A DNA stretch of 64,000 nt from Desulfosporosinus sp. (lineage in GTDB: Bacteria; Bacillota; Desulfitobacteriia; Desulfitobacteriales; Desulfitobacteriaceae), in the NCBI GenBank assembly GCA_020692355.1, contig JAIMKP010000015.1, positions 1 to 64,000 on the forward strand. The letters run 5' to 3'. Position 1 is the stretch's first letter, and the number at the start of each line of letters is the position of its first letter. The notes beneath the pieces were generated by a model that searched no databases, had not been told where the DNA came from, and saw only the letters and a list, made by a program, of their open reading frames with translations. Made by a program: the position numbers and the translations under genes. Positions 17,613 to 25,417 of the stretch are shown here, piece after piece.

Positions 17613-17880
17613 TTCCAAGCGTTCCATGTGTTCCAAGGTTGGAACCAAGCGTTAGCCCTTGAAAAATCAGTATAAATCCAGATATGTTCCAAGTGTTCCA
17701 AGATTCATTATAGAGTTATTGGATTATAGGATTACATGTAGTAATACCATACACGATACACACGCGTAAGGGTATATAGGAAATTTGAGTACACTTGGAA
17801 CACAATTTACCATAAAGCCCTGAAAATAAAGCTTTATGACCGTTCCAAAGGTTGTTTCAGGTCATGATCTGTTCCAGGTG
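17613..17880 (+). repeat. Iteron-like GTTCCAAG repeats, candidate replication origin
   Basis: The gap between VapE and the next gene holds at least eight copies of GTTCCA(A/T)G(N)G: near 17613, 17621, 17630, 17686, 17695, 17842 and 17871 on the plus strand and one inverted (CACTTGGAAC, 17792). Between clusters lies a very A+T-rich stretch (17700-17770). Short repeats next to an A+T-rich unwinding stretch beside the initiator gene is the layout of phage and plasmid origins. No other gene is visible here. Confidence 0.55.
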
Positions 17881-17914
17881 ACTGCGAGAACAAAGAATGT
17901 CAGGAGGAATTTCA

Positions 17915-18187
17915 ATGAAAATATCAAAAGCAACGACCTTATTTCATAGGCATGGGATGCCGGTCATCTTACAGGAATTAGAAGATGATCATTACGCCAA
18001 GTACTGCATTCAGTTTCGTGGCGGAGGCCAATATTTTAGGACAATTGAGGATGCCGTGCAATATATCAACTCACGGTGGCAGAAAAGAAAGGGCTTTATT
18101 CCAAAGTGTGATGATCCAACTCAAAAATGGTCATCCGATGAGTTGCTGCAATTATTACGGAGTGAAACATGCGAGAAAAACAGATAG
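17915..18187 (+). CDS. Hypothetical phage protein
   Basis: A 90-aa soluble protein, MKISKATTLFHRHGMPVILQ, with a beta-rich middle (KYCIQFRGGGQYFRTIEDAV) and a helical end. CAGGAGG lies 9 bp before ATG 17915, and the end overlaps the VRR-NUC gene by 19 bp. No family recognised. It is the first gene after the repeat region and is translated with the nuclease and helicase that follow. Confidence 0.6.
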   Translation: MKISKATTLFHRHGMPVILQELEDDHYAKYCIQFRGGGQYFRTIEDAVQYINSRWQKRKGFIPKCDDPTQKWSSDELLQLLRSETCEKNR

Positions 18188-18450
18188 AACAAAAATTTGT
18201 CAATGCAGTAAAGTCAGCAGGCGGTCTGGCACTCAAGTTCATATCACCAGGATGCGATGGAATGCCCGACCGCCTTGTGCTTTTGCCATACGGCAAACTG
18301 GCATTCGTGGAGGTAAAAGCACAGGGGCAAAAACCCCGCCCCCTGCAGGAAAAGCGAAAAAGACAACTGGAAGTGTTAGGCTTTTCGGTATTCTGCATTG
18401 ACGGCGAGGAACAGATTGGAGGGATACTCGATGAAATACAGTCCTCATGA
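18169..18450 (+). CDS. VRR-NUC domain nuclease
   Basis: A 93-aa stand-alone VRR-NUC protein: MREKQIEQKFVNAVKSAGG, the catalytic GMPDRLVLLPYGKLAFVEVK (D and E-V-K, about residues 31-50), and QKRQLEVLGF-type ending. Such phage proteins are PD-(D/E)XK nucleases that cleave branched DNA such as Holliday junctions. It overlaps the SNF2 helicase by 20 bp, a pairing seen in very many Firmicute phages, which suggests that the two work together on replication or recombination intermediates. Confidence 0.9.
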   Translation: MREKQIEQKFVNAVKSAGGLALKFISPGCDGMPDRLVLLPYGKLAFVEVKAQGQKPRPLQEKRKRQLEVLGFSVFCIDGEEQIGGILDEIQSS

Positions 18451-19789
18451 CTACCAGACCTATGCGACGAATTTCATACTGGAGCATCCCGTCTCCGCCG
18501 TCTTTCTCGATATGGGACTCGGCAAGAGCGTCATTACCCTTACCGCTATCTTCGACCTCTGCCTTGACAGCTTCCTGATCCGCAAGGTGCTGGTTATCGC
18601 CCCGCTTCGGGTAGCCAGAGATACATGGCCAGCGGAAATCGAAAAATGGGATCACCTGAAAGGGCTAACCTACTCGGTGGCAACCGGCACGGAGCAGGAA
18701 CGTAGAAATGCGTTAGTGCGGACCGCCGACGTATATCTCATCAACCGGGAAAACGTGGACTGGCTTGTAAACAAAAGCAATCTGCCGTTTGATTATGACA
18801 TGGTGGCGGTCGACGAGCTTTCTTCCTTCAAGGCATATGGCTCCAAGCGGTTTAGAGCGCTGCGCCGTGTACGTCCAAAGGTAAAACGCATCGTAGGGCT
18901 AACTGGCACGCCGTCCGGTAACGGACTGATGGATTTGTGGGCGGAAATCGGCATCCTCGATATGGGACAGAGACTGGGGCGTTTTATCACCCACTACCGC
19001 AACCGCTTTTTTACCCCGGATAAGCGCAGTCAGCAGATGGTGTTCAGCTACAAGCTGCTGCCCGGTGCAGAGGATGAGATTTACCGCCTTATCTCCGACA
19101 TCACCATCAGCATGAGGAGCGTTGACTATCTCAAAATGCCACAGTGTGTGATAAACGAAATACCTGTCCGTCTGTCGGACAGGGAGAGGAAAGCCTACGA
19201 TACCATGAAGCGGGATCTGGTACTTTCGCTGGAGGGTCGGGAAATAGACGCCGGAAGCGCCGGCAGCCTCGCGAACAAGCTGCTTCAGATGGCAAACGGC
19301 GCGGTTTATGCTGACGACGGTTCGGTAGTCAACCTTCATAACCGCAAGCTGGACGCTTTGGAGGACTTGATCGAAGCCGCAAACGGCAAACCCGTCCTTG
19401 TGGCCTACTGGTTCCGGCACGATTTAGAGCGGATCACCGGGCGGCTTCACAAACTGCAAATTCCTTTTTCCCGCCTTGATACTGCAGATAGCATCAAGCG
19501 GTGGAACAACGGCGAACTGCCCGTCGCCCTCATCCACCCCGCTTCCGCCGGACACGGCCTGAATCTGCAAAGTGGCGGGTCCACCCTCATCTGGTTCGGC
19601 CTTACCTGGAGTCTTGAACTCTTCCAGCAGACCGTAGCCAGGCTGTGGCGGCAAGGGCAGACAGAGGAAACCGTGGTCGTGCAGCACATCATCGCCAAAG
19701 ACACCATTGACGAGCGCATACTGAAAGCCCTGAAAGAAAAAGACAGCACCCAGTCCGCTTTAATCGATGCGGTCAAAGCGAGTTTGTAA
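18431..19789 (+). CDS. Phage SNF2/DEAD-type DNA helicase
   Basis: A 452-aa SF2 helicase starting MKYSPHDYQTYATNFILEHP. Motifs: FLDMGLGKSVITL (Walker A, about residue 25), VDELSSFKAYGSKR (DExx box, about 129), GLTGTPSGNGLMDLW, and a helicase C lobe with ASAGHGLNLQSGGST and QTVARLWRQGQ. It is the standard partner of the VRR-NUC gene upstream. ATG 18431 lies within the end of that gene, so the two are translationally coupled. Confidence 0.9.
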   Translation: MKYSPHDYQTYATNFILEHPVSAVFLDMGLGKSVITLTAIFDLCLDSFLIRKVLVIAPLRVARDTWPAEIEKWDHLKGLTYSVATGTEQERRNALVRTADVYLINRENVDWLVNKSNLPFDYDMVAVDELSSFKAYGSKRFRALRRVRPKVKRIVGLTGTPSGNGLMDLWAEIGILDMGQRLGRFITHYRNRFFTPDKRSQQMVFSYKLLPGAEDEIYRLISDITISMRSVDYLKMPQCVINEIPVRLSDRERKAYDTMKRDLVLSLEGREIDAGSAGSLANKLLQMANGAVYADDGSVVNLHNRKLDALEDLIEAANGKPVLVAYWFRHDLERITGRLHKLQIPFSRLDTADSIKRWNNGELPVALIHPASAGHGLNLQSGGSTLIWFGLTWSLELFQQTVARLWRQGQTEETVVVQHIIAKDTIDERILKALKEKDSTQSALIDAVKASL

Positions 19790-19859
19790 ATCAATGACAA
19801 CCTATGGAGTCAAAAGCTGCCAAACCGAGTGAAACCAAATTCTGAATCGGAGGTAGCCT

Positions 19860-20294
19860 ATGAACAAGCAGACCCTTTCAGTGAAGGATTATCTGTCCCA
19901 AGCCTATCGGATCGACCGGCGCATCCATAGTAAGATTGAGCAGGTCTCCTCGCTGCATGAACTTGCTACCAGAGCAACATCCACCCTCAGCGACGTCCCG
20001 CCGAGCGGCACCAGGAACACCCACCGTATGGAGGACATCATCTGCAAAATCATGGATCTGGAGGCGGAAATCCATACCGATATCGACAGCCTTGTTGACC
20101 TAAAGCGTGAAATCGTCGCGATCATCAAATCCGTTTCCAACCCGGAATACCAGACCATTCTGGAACTTCGCTACCTGTGCTTCAAGCCCTGGGAGCAGAT
20201 TGCGGTGGATATGTGCTACAGCATCCACCATCTTTATAAAATGCACAATGCCGCGCTGGAGGTTTGCGCCGGGCTTATGAAGCGTGATACCTAA
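19860..20294 (+). CDS. DUF1492-type phage regulator (sigma region 4-like)
   Basis: A 144-aa protein. The N-terminal half is coiled (YRIDRRIHSKIEQVSSLHEL) and the C-terminal part has the sigma-4-like pattern of DUF1492/ArpU-type proteins (YQTILELRYLCFKPWEQIAV, then MCYSIHHLYKMHNAAL). These proteins are thought to switch on late genes. GGAGG lies 8 bp before ATG 19860. Its position at the end of the early block, just before the packaging region, fits a late-gene activator. Confidence 0.8.
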   Translation: MNKQTLSVKDYLSQAYRIDRRIHSKIEQVSSLHELATRATSTLSDVPPSGTRNTHRMEDIICKIMDLEAEIHTDIDSLVDLKREIVAIIKSVSNPEYQTILELRYLCFKPWEQIAVDMCYSIHHLYKMHNAALEVCAGLMKRDT

Positions 20295-20446
20295 AAGCAT
20301 AGAATGATACCTGCGTCTTATGGTAATCTTATAATTGCCAAAGAAAATACACGAGTGCCTTCACGGGAGAAATCCAGCGAGGGTTTTTGTTTTGCGAAGA
20401 CATGAATCAATGCCTGAAACCTGTACATCTCAAGGAGAAAGCACTT

Positions 20447-20806
20447 ATGCCTAAAAGGCCCAATACCCCATGCAAGCATCCTGGCTGTGCAAAGTTAGTT
20501 CCCTATGGTTCCCAGTACTGTGAAGAGCACGCACCGATGCACCGTCACGATGTGAAAGGCACAAAGGAAAAAGGATACGATAGCCGCTGGCGCAAAGCAA
20601 GAGTTAGGTTCTTAAAGGTACATCCATTATGTGTGAAGTGTCTTGAGAAGGGACGGCTCGAGAAAGCCACGGTTGTAGACCACATTATTCCGCACAGAGG
20701 CTCCAAGGTTCTGTTTTGGGATGAAAATAACTGGCAGGCTCTCTGCAAGAGATGTCACGATCGGAAAACCAGGCTGGAGGATCAGCGCTTAGAATATAAA
20801 TACTAG
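20447..20806 (+). CDS. Phage HNH endonuclease
   Basis: A 119-aa HNH nuclease: CKHPGCAKLVPYGSQYCEEH (first zinc site), then YDSRWRKARVRFLKVHPLCV, VVDHIIPHRG (first H), WDENNWQALCKRCHDRKT (N and second H). This is the type found beside cos sites and terminases in Gram-positive cos phages, where it is needed with TerS/TerL for DNA packaging. AAGGAG precedes ATG 20447; the longer reading from 20387 has no ribosome site. The terminase genes are 4 kb further on, so intervening genes may have been inserted. Confidence 0.88.
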   Translation: MPKRPNTPCKHPGCAKLVPYGSQYCEEHAPMHRHDVKGTKEKGYDSRWRKARVRFLKVHPLCVKCLEKGRLEKATVVDHIIPHRGSKVLFWDENNWQALCKRCHDRKTRLEDQRLEYKY

Positions 20807-20819
20807 TTTCAAAAGCCTT

Positions 20820-21092
20820 TTACCAAAGTGATTGCCGGATTCTATCATCCATCAGAATTGCGTACAGATAGGAAGGGGCCTGCAAATGTTGAACAGCAGT
20901 CGTGTTTTTTAGAGGAACAAATTCTAATGCGCTCTCGATGGTCTTTTTTGTGAAAGATCTATTTGTACAGTTAAGGTGAGCTGTATTACCGGTCACTGAA
21001 TAGGTGAATGGCTTCCCTTTTATTTGTCTGAATTCTTTTCCGGCGTTTTCGGTTATCCGTTTCCAAACAATATCGATGTTCTTGCTTTGCAT
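20820..21092 (-). CDS. Hypothetical protein on the opposite strand
   Basis: A 90-aa protein, MQSKNIDIVWKRITENAGKE, with a mixed alpha/beta look and no recognised motif. GGAGGG nine bases before ATG 21092 supports it as real. It is the only minus-strand gene in the prophage and lies tail-to-tail with the HNH gene (13 bp gap), so it is probably expressed in lysogens like a moron or a control gene. A sequence TTGACG at about 21144 upstream may be part of its promoter, but spacing to a -10 is poor. Confidence 0.6.
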   Translation of the reverse strand: MQSKNIDIVWKRITENAGKEFRQIKGKPFTYSVTGNTAHLNCTNRSFTKKTIESALEFVPLKNTTAVQHLQAPSYLYAILMDDRIRQSLW

Positions 21093-21595
21093 AAAGTTTA
21101 CCCTCCTTTTTTCTTGATGGTATCATACAAAAAATAGCCGTCAAGATAAGTAAATGGTGGGTTGGTGTATTGTGACTAAGGATTGTGATAAGAAGATAGC
21201 CTTTATTTTCAAGGGTTTCAGGCTTTAAGACTAAGAAAAATATTTTTTATCCCCTAGGGGGGATAAAATCCTCACAACCCCTTGACAAAAGACCGCCGCC
21301 CCCCTTCGCGCGAAATTTCGCAGAATTAAATAAGGGGGGATACCCGAATCGGTACCCATAGGGCATCGAATCCGGTACCTGTTAAGGTTTGAGCTTATTT
21401 TTATATGCGATAAAGTTGCATTACAGAAATTGAAGAAACCCCCTGGCAAGACCAGAGGTTCTGAGAGGTTAAAGGTTTATCTCTTGAACAATAAAGGCAA
21501 CGCAAAAACGCCTGCAAACAGTATTAAAATCCGCTGTTTTAGGCGTTTTTCTATTACCTTGATCAACACCGATTACGCAGAAAGGTGTGGAGCAG
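21093..21595. other. 500-bp non-coding stretch, possible cos region
   Basis: No gene is supported. It contains a 10-bp palindrome TTTTATCCCC/GGGGATAAAA (21245-21268), then CCGCCGCCCCCC followed by GCGAAATTTCGC (a perfect 12-bp palindrome near 21319) and a run of G before ATACCCG (21342-21352). C-run, palindrome, G-run clusters near HNH and terminase genes are typical of cos regions in Gram-positive phages. The stretch ends with a terminator hairpin (21504-21550). The cos reading is inference. Confidence 0.4.
21504..21550 (+). terminator. Rho-independent-type terminator
   Basis: AAAAACGCCT (21504-21513) pairs with AGGCGTTTTT (21541-21550), and the inner AACAG/CTGTT extends the stem. T-rich sequence follows. 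It would end early transcription before the packaging-side genes; because the arms are A/T flanked it could work in both directions. Confidence 0.65.
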
Positions 21596-22036
21596 ATGAC
21601 TGACCTAGAAAAGGAGCAGATCTACGATCTAAGACTTAAAGGGGTTGGATACAAGGCGATTGCCGCAATACTTGGTCTGTCACGAGACAGTGTAAGAGGG
21701 TATTGCAAACGGAACGCTCTCGACGGTGATGCGAAGATTGTTTCTCTCAATGTCGAGGAAAAGAAAACGCAAAATCTTCTCTGCGCCTGCTGCAGCAAGC
21801 CGATCAAGCAAAGAGAACGTGGCCGAACGCGGCGTTTTTGCTCGGATGCTTGCCGCAGAAAATGGTGGAATGACCATCCGGACCAGCGAACGAAGAACGA
21901 AAATGCCATTTACAAATATACCTGTCCCGCCTGCAATAAAGAATTTAGCTGCTATGGAAATAAGCGCAGGAAGTATTGCAGCCATGGCTGCTACATCAAA
22001 TCAAGATTTTGGAATGGTGATGAAGATGGAATTTAG
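21596..22036 (+). CDS. HTH plus zinc-finger phage protein (sigma-like/resolvase-like)
   Basis: A 146-aa protein with a resolvase/sigma-type helix-turn-helix (EQIYDLRLKGVGYKAIAAIL, then GLSRDSVRGYCKRN) and two treble-clef-like cysteine sets (CACCSKPIKQ with CSDACRRKWW; CPACNKEF with CSHGCYIKSRFW). It is a family common in clostridial prophages, often mislabelled sigma-70 subunit. A diverged, frameshifted relative lies at 49118. GTG 21587 is an alternative start. It overlaps the ParB-methylase gene and may be a DNA-binding partner or regulator for it. Confidence 0.7.
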   Translation: MTDLEKEQIYDLRLKGVGYKAIAAILGLSRDSVRGYCKRNALDGDAKIVSLNVEEKKTQNLLCACCSKPIKQRERGRTRRFCSDACRRKWWNDHPDQRTKNENAIYKYTCPACNKEFSCYGNKRRKYCSHGCYIKSRFWNGDEDGI

Positions 22037-23276
22037 GAAATTACCGATCGAGAGTCTGATTCCGGCGAAATATAATCCGAGAAAGAAGCTGAAGCCGGGC
22101 GATCCAGAATTCGAGAAGATAAAGAACAGCATTAATGAGTTTGGCTATGTGGATCCGGTCATCGTCAATAAAGATTTAACAGTGATTGGCGGCCACCAAA
22201 GAATCTCGGTGTTAAAAACTTTAGGCTATACGGACATTGACTGTGTGGTTATCGACCTTGATAAAACCAAGGAAAAGGCTCTCAATGTGGCCCTCAATAA
22301 AATTGGAGGATTATGGGACGAGAACCTCTTGGCTGACTTATTAAAAGACCTGGAAGCCTCTGATTTTGATCTTAAGTTTACCGGTTTTGACCCGCCAGAA
22401 ATTGACCAGTTGTTTAGCAAAGTCCACGATAAAGATGTACAAGAGGACGATGAGTTTGATCTCTCAAAGGCCTTGGAAGAGGCATCCTTTGTCAAGCGGG
22501 GAGATATTTGGACAGTTGGCAGGCACAGACTGATGTGTGGAGATGCCACAAACCCAGAAGATGTTGCCAAACTTACAGCAGGCAGGAAGGTTAACCTTGT
22601 GGTAACAGACTTACCTTATGGGGTTTCCTATACTGGCGGCACAGGGTTGACGATAAAAAATGACAATCTTAAAGGAGAAGAGTTCTATAACTTCATTTTG
22701 GCCGCCTTCAAAAACATGGCGGCAGACAATATGGCTACCGATGCTTCGATTTACGTCTTTCATGCGGATACGGAAGGCCTTAACTTTAGGAAGGCTTTTG
22801 TTGAGGCGGGTTTCCATTTAAGTGGGGTATGCATCTGGAAGAAAAATTCTCTGGTCCTGGGAAGAAGTCCATATAACTGGATCCACGAACCGATTTTATT
22901 CGGATGGCTAAAAGGTGGTAAGCATAAATGGTACACTGGGCGCGCAGAAACGACAGTATGGAATTACGATAAGCCGAAGAAAAACGAAAGCCATCCAACG
23001 GAAAAACCGATTGGCCTATTGGCCTATCCCATCAAAAATTCTTCCCAGGTTAATGGTATCGTTATGGATACCTTCCTCGGGTCGGGGTCCACGATGATTG
23101 CCTGTGAGCAGACCGACAGAATTTGTTTCGGCATGGATCTCGATGAAAAATATGCCAGCGTTGCTTTGCGTCGGTATGTGGAGTTTATAGGGTCCGATGA
23201 AGGTGTATTCGTTGAAAGAGACGGAGAAAAAATTCCTTATGCCGAGTTAGTTAAAGAAGTAACCGCAAGAGGCTAG
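22026..23276 (+). CDS. ParB/Srx-nuclease domain fused to N6-adenine DNA methylase
   Basis: A 416-aa fusion. Residues 1-120 are a ParB/sulfiredoxin-like domain (IESLIPAKYNPRKKLKPGD; VIGGHQRISVLKTLG). Residues about 160-410 are a DNA methylase of the N4/N6 class: catalytic motif TDLPYGV (about 193; D-L-P-Y in place of the usual D-P-P-Y) and motif I DTFLGSGSTMIACEQ (about 347). Such fusions are typical of Firmicute phages and protect phage DNA from host restriction or regulate packaging. Starts at 22014 or 22020 are also possible. The gene lies upstream of the terminase operon. Confidence 0.9.
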   Translation: MEFRKLPIESLIPAKYNPRKKLKPGDPEFEKIKNSINEFGYVDPVIVNKDLTVIGGHQRISVLKTLGYTDIDCVVIDLDKTKEKALNVALNKIGGLWDENLLADLLKDLEASDFDLKFTGFDPPEIDQLFSKVHDKDVQEDDEFDLSKALEEASFVKRGDIWTVGRHRLMCGDATNPEDVAKLTAGRKVNLVVTDLPYGVSYTGGTGLTIKNDNLKGEEFYNFILAAFKNMAADNMATDASIYVFHADTEGLNFRKAFVEAGFHLSGVCIWKKNSLVLGRSPYNWIHEPILFGWLKGGKHKWYTGRAETTVWNYDKPKKNESHPTEKPIGLLAYPIKNSSQVNGIVMDTFLGSGSTMIACEQTDRICFGMDLDEKYASVALRRYVEFIGSDEGVFVERDGEKIPYAELVKEVTARG

Positions 23277-23421
23277 AGATGAAAAATACCTATCGCTTAC
23301 TTGGAGATGGGAAGACGATGGTCGGAAGCCTAGCTGGTGGACTTAAATTTTATTTTTAATCCTTGCTATTTCCTGTGTTCAGAGTGATAGATAGACTACT
23401 AAAACACAGGAGGGATAGATC

Positions 23422-24213
23422 ATGGACAAAAAGGAAATGTTAAAGCGGCTCGAGGAACACTTCGGAGAGAGACCTAAGTACATGGGCGCACCCAGTTTTG
23501 CGTATCAATTGAAAACGGAGAATGATGTGTACATCATAGACCGGGAGGGGAAAATCAAGAATTCTGAAGGCCAAGAGGTCGAATCCGAAGATCTTCTAAC
23601 AGGCGAAAGCGAAGCGGCTGCATCAGCCAATGCACAGGAAGTCATGGAAGAAACTCAGCCCCAAGCCAGTATTCCTGAAGCAGAGCCAACAATAGACCGC
23701 ATGGAAGTTGTTCTTCCGATGGGGGATCACACGGTCTATACCCTTCGCAATTTGATTAACATGATTGCGAGCAAGCAGGACCTGATTCAGCAAGCTTTTA
23801 ACCTGAAAAAGGTGATTGTCCATGAGGAGTTTACAAAGGCCATCAATGAAAATGCTATAGCTATGTTTCAGGATTTTGAGAGCATCGCGCATGAAGTTGG
23901 GGCTGATAAATGTCCGGGGATAACCTTTGATTTTGACCGCAAGACGATTACCTTTAAATTCTACGAAGGGGACTTGGACCCCGATAAACTCAAAGCGTAT
24001 ACGGATTTCGTCACGCTTATTAACGCAAACGCCCAGAACCTGAAACACGCATCGTGGAAGCCTACGGCTACCGATAACCCGAAATACTCCTTTAGAACCT
24101 GGCTTTTAAGGCTCGGCATGATCGGCCCGGAGTATAAAACCACGCGCAAGGTTTTACTGGCCAACCTTGAAGGCAACGGGGCCTTTCGGAAGGCGGGTGT
24201 CAAAGGTGAATAA
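23422..24213 (+). CDS. Conserved clostridial phage/ICE protein, virulence-related annotation
   Basis: A 263-aa protein, MDKKEMLKRLEEHFGERPKY, with an acidic low-complexity linker (about 50-90) and a C-terminal domain (VYTLRNLINMIASKQDLIQQ; GITFDFDRKTITFKFYEGDL; YSFRTWLLRLGMIGPEYKTT). The same family occurs in Tn916-like and prophage elements under the uninformative name virulence-related protein. Function unknown. CAGGAGGG precedes ATG 23422. It overlaps the next gene by 8 bp. Confidence 0.7.
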   Translation: MDKKEMLKRLEEHFGERPKYMGAPSFAYQLKTENDVYIIDREGKIKNSEGQEVESEDLLTGESEAAASANAQEVMEETQPQASIPEAEPTIDRMEVVLPMGDHTVYTLRNLINMIASKQDLIQQAFNLKKVIVHEEFTKAINENAIAMFQDFESIAHEVGADKCPGITFDFDRKTITFKFYEGDLDPDKLKAYTDFVTLINANAQNLKHASWKPTATDNPKYSFRTWLLRLGMIGPEYKTTRKVLLANLEGNGAFRKAGVKGE

Positions 24214-24634
24214 AGAAATCTACCAAACCATGATTACCGGCCTTCTCATGACCATCCTGGAAAAAGAAGTCGTCTTGGGGGAAGTGGAGGCCAAAGACGA
24301 TGTTCTCAAGATTGTGGATATGATCGAGGATTTGGATCTGTTTTGGGACAGCGATTCTCAGTATGATCCCGATGCGGAGGAGCTTGACGCTTACCTCGAG
24401 AAAATCAGAGTGAAGTACAGGCAAGGCGGAGGCAATGAAGCGGGTATTTCAAAACCGTCCTGTAAACTCAGCGGTGAAGACGGAAATATTTTCAGTCTCA
24501 TCGCTCGAGCAAGTAAAGCTCTTAAGGAAGCCGGTCAAGCTGGGGAAGCCGACGAAATGACGGCTCGGGTTTTCCAAACGGAAAGTTACAATAACGCCTT
24601 ACAAGTCATCATGGAATATGTGGAAGTTGAATAA
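24206..24634 (+). CDS. Hypothetical phage protein with a small C-terminal helical domain
   Basis: A 142-aa protein. The N-terminal 65 residues are acidic and helical (MTILEKEVVLGEVEAKDDVL). The C-terminal 50 (GEDGNIFSLIARASKALKEA; ALQVIMEYVEVE) match a small domain repeated in many clostridial phage proteins. I start it at GTG 24206, but GTG 24197 is equally possible. Function unknown; it is translated with its neighbours in a three-gene unit ending at the terminator before terS. Confidence 0.6.
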   Translation: MNKEIYQTMITGLLMTILEKEVVLGEVEAKDDVLKIVDMIEDLDLFWDSDSQYDPDAEELDAYLEKIRVKYRQGGGNEAGISKPSCKLSGEDGNIFSLIARASKALKEAGQAGEADEMTARVFQTESYNNALQVIMEYVEVE

Positions 24635-24651
24635 AGAAGGAGTGCTCGAGA

Positions 24652-24858
24652 TTGGACCGGTTTTTCACCCAAAAGTTCTGTGACCGCTGCGGCGGGAGTT
24701 TAGAACAAGGCAGGATCATGTCCATGTTCAATACGGATTGCATCTGCCTTGCTTGCAAGGAAAAAGAAATGGCCCGCAGCGACTACGCCAAAGCGGTAAA
24801 AGCGGAACGGGAAGAGCTTAAAAAGGGTAACTATAACTACAAGGGGATCAAAGGCTAA
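24652..24858 (+). CDS. Small zinc-finger protein
   Basis: A 68-aa protein with two CxxC pairs (FCDRCGGSL about residue 10; CICLACKEKE about 33) and a charged helical tail. TTG 24652 follows AAGGAG by ten bases. It is common in clostridial phages and sometimes carries transferred names such as gamma-glutamylcyclotransferase that do not describe it. Probably nucleic-acid binding. Confidence 0.6.
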   Translation: MDRFFTQKFCDRCGGSLEQGRIMSMFNTDCICLACKEKEMARSDYAKAVKAEREELKKGNYNYKGIKG

Positions 24859-24874
24859 AACGAATCCAAGAACA

Positions 24875-24905
24875 AGAGTCTATCCGGTGATAGGCTCTTT
24901 TCTTA
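24875..24905 (+). terminator. Terminator before the late operon
   Basis: AGAGTCTATC (24875-24884) pairs with GATAGGCTCT (24889-24898) around a CGGT loop, followed by TTTTCTT. It separates the middle genes from terS, so late transcription would need antitermination or a separate start. A promoter for terS in the 30 bp beyond is not evident. Confidence 0.65.
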
Positions 24906-24931
24906 TGCGCATCAGAGAGGAGGTGATACCT

Positions 24932-25417
24932 GTGGCACCCAGAGGAAGGAAACCTGTGCCGACGGCCATCAAAGTACTTGAGGGCAATCCCGGTAAACGA
25001 GAACTGAATCAACATGAGCCCAAGCCTAAATCCAAAGCCCCGCGATGCCCCGCTTGGCTTGACTCCGAGGCTAAGAAGGAGTGGCGGAGAACCGCCAAAC
25101 AACTTGAGGAACTGGGCATTCTCACCGAAGTGGATATGGCAGCTTTTGCGGGATACTGCCAAGCCTATGCCCGGTGGAAGGAAGCCGAGGAGTTTATTTC
25201 CAAGCATGGCACGATTGTTAAAACTCCATCGGGTTACTGGCAGCAGGTGCCTCAGGTATCCATCGCCCAAACTTATCTTAAGATCATGAATAAGTTTTGT
25301 GAGCAATTTGGGTTGACGCCATCAGCTAGAAGCCGGATCGTTGCGGATTCAGGGCAAAACGATGTAACGGATCCGATGGAGCTTATCCTGCTGAACGGGG
25401 GCAAGAAAAGTGTATGA
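24932..25417 (+). CDS. P27-family terminase small subunit
   Basis: A 161-aa protein matching P27-type TerS: basic N-terminus (APRGRKPVPTAIKVLEGNPG), CPAWLDSEAKKEWRRTAKQL, and LTEVDMAAFAGYCQAYARWK, closing with the conserved LTPSARSRIV. GTG 24932 is chosen for the AGGAGGTGATACCT site directly before it. It recognises phage DNA and recruits TerL. The stop overlaps the TerL start by 8 bp. Confidence 0.92.
   Translation: MAPRGRKPVPTAIKVLEGNPGKRELNQHEPKPKSKAPRCPAWLDSEAKKEWRRTAKQLEELGILTEVDMAAFAGYCQAYARWKEAEEFISKHGTIVKTPSGYWQQVPQVSIAQTYLKIMNKFCEQFGLTPSARSRIVADSGQNDVTDPMELILLNGGKKSV

Noticed and set aside
16798-17613. 271-residue open frame on the minus strand
   Set aside because: Antisense to the VapE ATPase domain; long only because the gene is GC-rich.
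23279-23359. 26-codon frame after the ParB-methylase gene
   Set aside because: Too short to judge and without similarity; a purine-rich site upstream is weak.
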